From assembly GCA_015680905.1 (NCBI GenBank), contig CM027381.1, positions 15,043,501-15,107,500 of the forward strand: 64,000 nt of DNA, in the 5' to 3' direction. Positions 56,170 to 64,000 of the stretch are shown here, one piece after another. The translations under genes were made by a program, and so were the position numbers. This stretch comes from Coptis chinensis. Taxonomy: Eukaryota > Streptophyta > Magnoliopsida > Ranunculales > Ranunculaceae. Within the stretch, counting starts at the first letter, position 1. Each line of letters starts with the position of its first letter. The notes beneath the pieces were generated by a model that had not been told where the DNA came from, did not search any database, and worked only from the letters and a program-made list of their open reading frames with translations.

Positions 56170-57692
56170 TGATAAACGTAAAATTGAATACAATTCTACC
56201 TATGAATAAATAATAAAATTCAAACGCAAGTAAAACTAAACTTTATACGAATTCAGTGGTTATTAAAGATTTCTACTCTCGGTACTATTGAAATAGAGTT
56301 GGAATAGAAGATTCGTTTCCACTCCTAGTTCTTTACCATTCAGTGTTTTCTAATATTGTGAATCTATCCAAAGTCTAATGAGAGTTTTATGAAGGGAATT
56401 ATACTACGATGTGAATTCAAATAACAAGATACGCCAATTCAACTATGGAAATGCTAAATTGATACTATATGATAAGGAATTAGGGGGGATTGATTTTCAC
56501 CTTAACTCGACTTAATCAACTAACAAAGATTCATCGTGATCCAAATTTCCATGCTTTCGCATATCAAAATGGTATTTATAATCCCTAATTATACATGACA
56601 ATCTCTATCAATTAATAACTAGCATGTGAAACAACCAAACCCATTCTCATGGTGAACTAATCACTTTCTAGAATTGAATATATTATCACGATGATTTCTA
56701 AGTTAACTGCGATCAAGCTTCATCAAGGCTACTTCAACCAATCTAATGGAGGTTTAGCCTAGAATCATTATGCTCTCATTTACAATCGAAATTGAATAAG
56801 ACATAATATAAAGATTCTAACTTTATTAAAATCAACTAAATAATAATTGAAATCTAAATTAACAACTAAGAAATCATTAACAAACAAGAATTGAAATTAG
56901 ATCTAAGCAATTTTAAATAACAAAATCGAAATTATCATGAACTAACTATTTTTTTTATCTAATGAATGATAAACAATGATTCCAATAACTAATCTAAAAC
57001 AAGAAATGAAACTAATTAATGGAATGAAAACTAATTAATTAACTAATTCAAAAACTCAAAACAAGATCTAGATTATTCTCTAATGGCTACTTTCTATCCT
57101 AAACTAATTGATACTTAAGAGCTAAGTCTTGTGTGTGTAAATGGAGGAGACTAGATCCACATTTTCTTGCAAGGGCTGAGGATCCATGTTTTGGGCCGGA
57201 AAAACGTGCCCAAAACCCAATTTCTTCAGTCCACAGGGCCCTTTTCAACTGGCTTGACTTCAATAGACTTTTTGTCTACTTCTACTTCTCTGTTTGGGCC
57301 AAGGTTTAGACCATTAGAAAGTTATTTCCGAGCCGGTCGTTTTGACATAAGGTACGCCCCATTCTGAGGCCTGAGTCCAAAGATACGGTGTTTGGAAGTT
57401 ATGTTGACTTTTGTGTGTTGTTTCTGCCCGCGTTGACTTTGACTTTTCAGCTTTTGACTGGGCTTTACAAAGGTTTTTCTCCTTGAATCTTGGCCTTTAA
57501 TCACAGAACTTCTTAGCAACCAACCTTGCTCCTTTATCTCGCCAAAGTGGCACATTTCTGCACATAATTGACTTCAATGCCTGAAATACATAAAAACACG
57601 TAATCAGCATTAACTCTTATTTATTACTCGCATAATTGGTCTAAAATTATTATTGTTAAGGGGTTAAAACTACAATTTTGGGCTCTTATCAA
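56170..57692 (-). mobile_element. Solo LTR of the E3 family in E2, TSD ACAAA
   Basis: A 1523-bp LTR has plus-strand ends TGATAAACG and GGGCTCTTATCA and perfect target duplications ACAAA at 56165-56169 and 57693-57697. It matches the E3 LTRs along its length but is more diverged from them than they are from each other. It has four W-box cores (57404-57459) that are missing from the E3 LTRs, and it lacks their TATA-like box. It splits the E2 gag-protease frame. Confidence 0.88.
57404..57459 (+). promoter_or_regulatory. Four TTGACT W-box cores in the solo LTR
   Basis: TTGACT occurs at 57404, 57433, 57439 and 57454, all on the plus strand. The corresponding part of the E3 LTRs (about 34170-34190) has lost this segment. 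Confidence 0.5.
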
Positions 57693-57697
57693 CAAAC

Positions 57698-58260
57698 AAC
57701 ATCTATTATCCATCAGCAAGCTCTAGTCAAGCTCAAAGATCCAGGAAGTCCTACAATATCATGCAAGATAGGAGAAAAATTCACAGGTAATGCTCTTTTA
57801 GGCCTTGGTGCTAGTGTGTTAATCTCTTGCCATATTATGTGTACCAAGTGTTGGGCTTAGAGAACCTAAAGCCTACAAAAGTCAAATTGAAGTTAGCTGA
57901 CCGTTCTACCAAGATTCCCAGAGGCATAGTTGAGGATGTTCTTGTTCAAGTAGCCGATTTCTACTATCTAGTGGATTTCATTGTGATAGACACCAAGGAG
58001 GCCTTTGATAAAATTCCAATTATTCTAGGCCGACCTTTCCTCGCTACTGCAAAAGCTTTGATAAATTGTCACAACGGTGAAATGAAGATCAACTTTGGTA
58101 AGATGTCCATGGACATAAATATCTTTCACCTGTTGCATAAAGATTGTGATGACACCGAAGGTGGAGAGGTGTACTTCCTTGATATCATGATACAAGAATC
58201 CTTCCCATTCGAATATACAATTGAGAATGCTCAATCTACAGAAAATTGTGATGAACTTGA
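57698..58260 (+). pseudogene. E2 aspartic protease, catalytic Asp lost
   Basis: Behind the solo LTR the frame goes on with QALVKLKDPGSPTISCKIG and reaches the active site, which reads ALLGLGASV: the codon at 57801-57803 is GGC (Gly) where E1 has an Asp codon. A GT duplication right after it shifts the frame; the new frame gives PYYVYQVLGLENLKPTKV, LKLADRSTKIPRG, VDFIVIDT and ILGRPFLATAKALIN, the normal protease end. It then continues as MKINFGKMSMDINIFHLL, as in E1. The enzyme would be inactive. Confidence 0.82.
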
Positions 58261-58904
58261 GAACCGCACCACAGAGGCGTTGCTAGCCATGTTTTTGGAA
58301 TCTCTACAGAAAATTCAGGATTTAAGTGAGCAGAATGGAAAATTAACAGAGAGAGTATCATATCTTGAGAAGATGAACTCTATATTTAAGGATGAACAAC
58401 AGACTTCTACCCAGAAAAATCAGTTGCTAGAGAATCAACTTAAAGAAGTTTTGGAAAAATAATAGAATCTAGAAACTGAAATAAGTCTTCTGAAGCAGAA
58501 AGTGGATAATATTGATAAGAAGCATTGCACTGCTGAAGCTTCTTCTACACCATCATTGTCTAAACGAGAGAAGTATGTGAACCAGTCTACCGCTCACCTT
58601 GAGTGCAGTCAGCCAGCCATCCATTATCATTACTGTGGTGGTAAAGGGGACATCAGATATTATTGTCCTGTTAGAAAGAAATATTTTCGTCAATCTTCTA
58701 CACAGAGGAACCACAAGGCCTATCACACAATCATCAGACCTGAAATAGTTCAAGGAAGAGAAACAACTTCACCAGCAATCTTTCCAGCATATCAAGGAGT
58801 ATTTTTGACAACCCACAAGGTGAGACCTCCTCGTCCTCTAAACATTCGTCAGATTTGGGTAAGAAAATCTGATCTCCTCACTCCAAATTGATAATGCATG
58901 ATAT
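58261..58904 (+). pseudogene. E2 coiled coil and Copia-gag-like zinc knuckle replacing pol
   Basis: The protease frame runs without a break into a Leu/Glu/Lys-rich segment with heptad character (LSEQNGKLTERVSYLEKMNS, LLENQLKEVLEK, a TAA stop at about 58460, LETEISLLKQKVDNIDKK). After a shift to the frame at 58502 it continues to HYHYCGGKGDIRYYCPVRKK (a CX2CX4HX4C-like knuckle whose first Cys may be Tyr/His-shifted) and ends LNIRQIWVRKSDL. Coiled coil, knuckle and IWVRKxDL in this order are familiar to me from Copia-type gag C-termini (SIRE-like or TNT-like). E1 has RT, RNase H and integrase here. Confidence 0.55.
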
Positions 58905-60874
58905 ATAGTCTTAGGGATCTGACTTAAAAAGACCTAACAAAAAATAATAATAAATAAATAAATAAATAAAAATCTTGGTAAAAGGAAATGTTCTTATTAT
59001 TGGGATTAATTTTGATATTCGGCATCAATGGTAACATCTTCCCTTTTCTCATTCATTTCATTTACTTAATTTCTGTACATTGAGGACAATGCATATGTTA
59101 AGTTGGGGGAGGGTGTACTTGAGAAATGAATTTTGAAAATTAGTTTTCAAAAATAAAAATATTTTTGTTTTTTCTATATCAGTAGTATGAGAAAAATGAA
59201 TTTTAATAATGAGTCTGGGATATATATTCTATACTGATTAGTGTTGAGTTTGATATATAGTTGATATTATTGATTTCATTACCGCTTAGACTATTTATTA
59301 TGCTCGGACATAGTTCTTGTTGATAGAATTCTTTATCAAGGCACCACCATAATACTTGGTCAGTTTTGTGTACTTTTCATAGAAGAGAGATTTAAACCCC
59401 TAGTAAACTAGAAGTAGAATTTTTAGACTTAGCCCGTGAGACTTGAGCTTTATACCCATTCTTTAGAGAGTTCTTACAAAAAATCTGATTCTTAGTGACT
59501 TAACATCTTTCAGTTCTTTATGTCGTTGTAATATAGTCTCATTATTTGTTGATTTGGTTAATCACGAAGTGACATCAACTGGGGAGATAGCCATTAGGTT
59601 TTGTAGTCTATTCAGAACATAGTATCATACTGATAAGTCAAGTAGTGAGCCTATTCAGCCTTTATCCCACCTAGTAGGACCATCATGTTAAACCCTTTTA
59701 AGCCTTACAATAAGCCATTTTCTTTCATAAAACCCTTTACCCTTTACCCAACTCCAAACAAGGAGTATAGCCAAAATCTTTATCAGCCATACCCATATCT
59801 TTCTGAGAATACGAAGGGCACAAAGAGGAAGAAATAGCACAAAAGGAAGATTACAAGGAAATACCAGAGAGATACAATGAAGACCATCATTTTGTTCTAA
59901 GTGAAAGAAGCTAGTGGAAAACAAGCATATCTAGTACTAATCAAGGATATACCACTAAGTTAAAAATAATAATAATAATAATAATAATAAGTTGAACAGA
60001 ATGGATGGAAAAGCTAAGACAAAGGAAGAATTTTCTCTGCAATACAGAATTTGAAGAAATCTTCCAAAGAAAGAAGTAAAACCTTTAGTGTTTTCAGAAA
60101 TTACCTTAGAATCCTTTTTACCTTTCCTTCATAAACCAATACCCAAGCCAAGTTACAACCCATGACTTATCACTACAGTATGGTACGAAGTCTAGAATAG
60201 GTGAGAGGATGCTAAAGTGAAGGACCCGACACTTCATATGTGATTGACATTCTTTCCAGGAGACTACTTTCATCCAGAAGTCCATTTTTCAAGGTAGTAT
60301 GTGGGATGTTCGTATTCATTATTCTTTTCCCCACAGACATGAGGTAAAATAGTAGACCATCTTCTTTGAGATTCTTTTCTGAGAGTATGAACGGTAAGGA
60401 TTGAAAGTCGAGGTTATCTGTCTAAAGGTAAACTAGGGATTCCATTTCTTGGATAGGAGAGTATAGGAGATTGGCTAAGTACACAGATAAGCCTTGATTG
60501 AGAATTTTGTCAATTTTTACTATCTTCCATCATAATCTATGAGTCTTTGTAGCAATGTAGTTAGCAATGGAGACCGTTTGTTAGAGTAAGCACTCAGTGG
60601 GTAAAGAATTTCTCTCTCTGAAAAATACTATCATTCTTGAACATGCTATTGATTGATTTTGTGGGTATATCACCTGAAAAGCCTCACGAGACTATAACTC
60701 ATCCTTTTTGGGGAACTTAACGGTTTAAAGCCTTACTGCATATGGTAAATGCAATCGCGATGCCTGCGAAAGTGAGTTAGGATTTTACTTTTGTTATTAG
60801 AATGTGATTTTAATCACTTATCTTATTTTTTATCTTATTTGCTAAGAGACTAGCAAAAGGCTAGTTGGGAGTTG
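58905..60874 (+). other. E2 non-coding 3' region and polypurine tract
   Basis: About 2 kb has no coding frame and is collinear with 21753-23760 of E1. It holds AATAAATAAA and AAT microsatellites (58945-58970, 59963-59990) and the Athila-type motif ACATTGAGGACAATGC with TTGGGGGAGGG (59077-59113). Just before the LTR stand the hairpin ACTAGC-AAAAG-GCTAGT and the likely polypurine primer GGCTAGTTGGGAGTTG (60859-60874). Confidence 0.7.
59963..59990. repeat. AAT microsatellite
   Basis: About nine AAT units lie in the E2 3' region; the E1 equivalent (about 22640-22660) is a T-rich run instead. Confidence 0.95.
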
Positions 60875-62467
60875 TGATAAGTGCTCAAAAAGTGCAATTT
60901 AACCCTCGATTATGCCTCTTGTTTAGTCGTCTTAGTGGACTAATAGTGTTTGTAAGTTATATTTTATGATTCTACAGGTGAAAGAGAGAGTTTTGTGGTA
61001 TATTAGAGAAAAAGGGGTAAAACGGAGCAATTCCGAGTATTAAGGATCACATGGGAAGCCCGTAGACAATCATGGAGAAGGCCAAGGAATTAAAGCTATT
61101 AAAGATGCAACTTGGACCTATTTTAAAGCCTATTTGGAAGCCCAAGGCCAAATGATTCATTGTTTAGACCAAAGCCCGTAAAAGAGGATAGAAGGATTGA
61201 GCAGAAGAGACAAAATAGACTTCCGCGTCTGGGACACATGGATCGCGCATCCAGACATATTGACCGTGTATGAGAAGCATGGATCGTGCATCCAGACGCA
61301 TAAATCGACACTGTAGGCAATTCTTTCTCAGTTTTGGAGATGAAGTTGGACTCTGAAAAAAGTCTATTTGTATTAGGAAACAAATGACGGTTTGGAATGC
61401 TTCTAGAACTCATTGTAACCCCTATAAATAGAGGACCTAAGTGCCTCATGTAATTTGCCAATTCACTTATATTATTGTCTCTAGAACTTGAGGCAGAGAG
61501 AGATTAATAATAAAAGATTTGGTTTTAACTAGCTGAGTTTTAACAAATTAGTCTTTCTAGTCTTATGTTCTTCGACTCTTCTTCTTCTCGTTCTTCGTGT
61601 TCTTCCTTCTTTATGGAAGGCTAATCTTCTCCTTCAAGGGAGGAGATGAAGCTGGTGCTTAGGGTTTGTTGATTCTTTTGGTTCATGGTGTTCTTCAATC
61701 AGGTTAGTTCTTTATGTTTCTAGTTATTAGTTCCATTGCCTAGACCAGGGGATGGAAGTATAGATTAAGGTTTTTATTTATTGCAATCGAATATCATGCT
61801 AGTTTAGGGTTTTATTTATTGCAATTGAATATTTGCTAGTGACATGCTTTTATTTATTGCAATTGAATATAATGCTAGAATAGAGTTTTATTTATTGTAA
61901 TTGAATATTATACTATGATTCTCTACTTTTCTTCTAGTTGTGTAGTGTTTTAGAGTATGGGAAGTATTCCTTGTGTTTGCCTTAGATGGTGATTCATTGA
62001 ATAGCTGTTCAAGCACACATAAAAGGAAAGAAGATACTAGTAACATGAACATAGGAACAACCTTAAGTAGAGTTAATTGTTAACGATGTTTCATCCAAGA
62101 GGGCATCGACACTCGCTCGATTGCCTAATTGTAGTCTACTTGTGAGAACAACCATGAAGTAAAAAGTCATTGAATCAAAAGTATTGGTGGATTCTAATCT
62201 CTTGAATTCTCTCTCTTATAAATTCTTAATAGTTTAGTTTAGTTTAGCATTAGAATCTAAAATCTATAATAATAGTTTTTAATCCCTCAAACCCCCTTTC
62301 CAGTCCTGTCCTTCATATAAACATACACTTAAAAGTGGAACGATACCCTACTCATTCTTTACTTATTGAGGGATAATTAGGTTTTGATACACTTCTATTT
62401 GTTCAACGACCATCATCTATATATATCATCCATATACCATCTCACACACAAAAAGGAGGCAGTGTCA
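60875..62467 (+). repeat. E2 3' LTR
   Basis: This 1593-bp LTR starts TGATAAGTGCTC and ends GGCAGTGTCA; it is the partner of 50648-52237. TATA box at 61422-61431, four-unit TTTATTTATTGCAATTG array at 61771-61915. Confidence 0.92.
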
Positions 62468-62472
62468 CCTAT

Positions 62473-63204
62473 CCTGATACTCATGACCAATCAAATCTCC
62501 ATTAACCTCCACCTGAGTATAGTGAGAGTTCCAAATCTTATGATGATGACTATATGCCCGAAATCATAGTTTCTCTCACATGCCTTAATGCATCATCACC
62601 CATAAATGAGAAAACTCTGGCAGAAGAAACTCAATAGCATGTATTAGACTCGACATATTTGGAAAATGGCATCGAGAAAATTTATGAAGATCTAGGCAGA
62701 GAGGATAAAGAAAATGAAGTACTTGAAAAAGAAGGAGTAAAATCTATGGTGGAAAGTGGATTTCAATTTGGTTTGGCCGTTAAAGACTTATCGATGGAAC
62801 AAATTTGTGACATCCTTACTATTGCAGATATGAACCACAATCTTGTGGAAACGCCAAAAATAAATGAAGAATTCCTTTAGTCCTCGAGATCATGTGAAGA
62901 ACCACCACCCAACCATCACCGCCCTAATTCAACACCTCTTGAAATCCATCCTCCATTCATAAAAAATTCACCAATTTCTGAGGACTGCACCACGAAACCA
63001 TTTCAAAGAAACCTCAAATTGGCACTTAAGCCAATTTCCTTTAAGATCATTTATAAGTTTCTAAACCTTCCCAGTAAAGAGACTTTGCCCAACATACAAA
63101 CTCAAGAGTCCATCAATTCAGTAGTCGAGAAATCTGGTATGTCCTATTCCATATCATTTGAGCCTCATGAAGCACATCCATTACCAACCTCTCACTCTTT
63201 TTGA
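62473..63204 (+). pseudogene. Element H frame right of E2, three nonsense codons
   Basis: One reading frame of 244 codons starts directly at the E2 target duplication and ends SHSF with TGA at 63202-63204. Three in-frame stops interrupt it (after QSNLH, after AEETQ and after NEEFL). It reads YSESSKSYDDDYMPEI, KIYEDLGREDKENEVLEKEG, LAVKDLSMEQICDILTI and later PISFKIIYKFLNLPSKE. Acidic and proline-containing segments alternate; I do not recognise a domain. It lies in register with the last left-hand frame that follows the CCHC knuckle, so it may be the C-terminal part of the gag of element H. Confidence 0.45.
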
Positions 63205-64000
63205 CAATTCAACTATGACGGGTTATTGCATAAGTTCCATGATGAGTTACATAAGTTTTCTCTTATCATTATGCATATTACACTTCGCATGCATTATCTC
63301 ATTCTGTTTAGGGGCGTATGCTTTTATATGTTTTTATGGATTGATCCTCAGCTGTTTAGGCTATTAGTTTATTGTAAACATAAAACTTAATCACGTACAT
63401 GAGCTGATCAAATTTAGTGACGTGAATGAAGCTGGAGCTCTAAAAACTCTTTCTTAATCATCCCATCTATGAGGATTAAAACCTCTTTTCCTCGATGTAT
63501 TCCTTATTTCCCATTCCATTCCATCTTTTGCTTTAAAAGGGAATACATCAATAAGGTAACCAGACCACTCCACTTGGAGTGTGTGGTTGTAAGTGCCAGA
63601 GCCTTAGTATATGTATACCTCGCATATTCTTTGTGAAACAGTTTTTACTCGTCGTTTGAGTAAGTGTGAACCTATGGAGCGAGTATACAATTTTTCCTTT
63701 CTTTATTTTACACTTATTTTTCAAAAACAGTTGATTTCTCTATTCTTTTAATGCAAGATTCTCGATACATCAATAGTCGTGTGATTTTTTCAAAAAAAAA
63801 AAATGGGCAATGGATGTTACATAGACCAACCCCTAGAACAACGCAATCTAGGGGCAGTTTGAGATCAGTTTTGCTTACTAAGGGTCACCTATATCATCGA
63901 ACTACTCGGCTGGGTCAGGACATTCCATGTCTTGCGCAGTAAATCCCCTAATTCGTATAGTTGAAGCTCTATCTGTCTAGATTAGGTTCGCCACAGAGCC
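63205..64000 (+). other. Element H sequence to the window end
   Basis: I see no frame with a family signature. There is an 8-bp perfect hairpin CCCCTAGA...TCTAGGGG at 63830-63854. The element presumably continues beyond the window, where pol and the 3' LTR should be if it is complete. Confidence 0.3.

Larger units (their letters stand above)
50648..62467 (+). mobile_element. E2: chimeric pol-less Athila-like element, TSD CCTAT
   Basis: An 11.8-kb insertion reads rightward with perfect target duplications CCTAT at 50643-50647 and 62468-62472. LTRs (50648-52237 and 60875-62467), primer-binding site, gag, protease and the 3' region are all related to E1. RT, RNase H and integrase are gone: after the protease comes a 650-bp segment with a coiled coil and a different zinc knuckle, and then the normal 3' region. 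The inner part without nested insertions is about 5.7 kb, against 8.5 kb in E1. It is interrupted by a LINE (52737-54181) and a family-B solo LTR (56170-57692). Confidence 0.88.

Overview
The window is a stretch of dicot-type nuclear plant DNA made almost entirely of transposable elements nested inside one another. I found no host gene that I could support, and no tRNA, rRNA or CRISPR array. The plant assignment rests on Athila-type Gypsy elements primed by a tRNA-Asp-like site (TGGCGCCGYTGCC), L1-like LINEs with the plant ORF1 layout (DUF4283-like domain plus CCHC knuckle) and a plant-style RNase H at the end of ORF2, and a Harbinger-type element with TTA target duplication. The species cannot be fixed from what I see.

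Left part (1-20216). LINE debris lies at 1-256 and 4240-5240, the second piece split by a small tRNA-like or TRIM-like insertion. A 4.6-kb solo LTR (5445-10082, target duplication TAATG) itself holds a Tat/Ogre-like LTR. Next comes a 1.38-kb Harbinger-type element (10415-11796, TTA duplication, with an internal 31-bp minisatellite and a cluster of short palindromes). A nearly complete L1-like LINE on the minus strand (about 12161-18320) has an open ORF1 whose stop overlaps the ORF2 start as TAATG. Its ORF2 is broken by several frameshifts. The stretch 18321-20211 has no recognisable content.

Right part (20212-64000). The key to this half is a set of perfect 5-bp target duplications. Element E1 (20217-31867, minus, CTTAT) is an Athila-like element with gag, protease, RT, RNase H and integrase, all mutated; the first catalytic Asp of RT is a Tyr. 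Element E3 (32936-49061, minus, AGTAG) is Athila-like, has gag and protease remains but no visible RT, RNase H or integrase, and carries unexplained open-frame remains downstream. It is interrupted by a 3.66-kb solo LTR (36841-40498, CAAAT) of the same family as the one at 5445-10082. Element E2 (50648-62467, plus, CCTAT) belongs to the E1 family but has lost RT, RNase H and integrase. In their place is a roughly 650-bp segment encoding a coiled coil and a Copia-gag-like zinc knuckle. E2 is interrupted by a truncated LINE (52737-54181) and by a solo LTR of the E3 family (56170-57692, ACAAA). The DNA between these insertions (31873-32935, 49067-50647, 62468-64000) fits one older plus-strand LTR element, called H here. 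It shows an LTR end with a primer-binding site at 32584-32599, a CCHC knuckle at 50170-50211, and a 244-codon frame broken by three stops at 62473-63204.

The order of insertion read from the nesting is: H first; then E1, E2 and E3; then the family-C solo LTR in E3, and the family-B solo LTR and the LINE in E2. None of the elements looks autonomous now. The most unusual signals are the chimeric, pol-less E2; E3 with its unknown open frame; and an array of 19 TTGAC words (W-box core, WRKY-binding) within 217 bp of the solo LTR at 36841-40498, with smaller clusters in other LTRs of the window.
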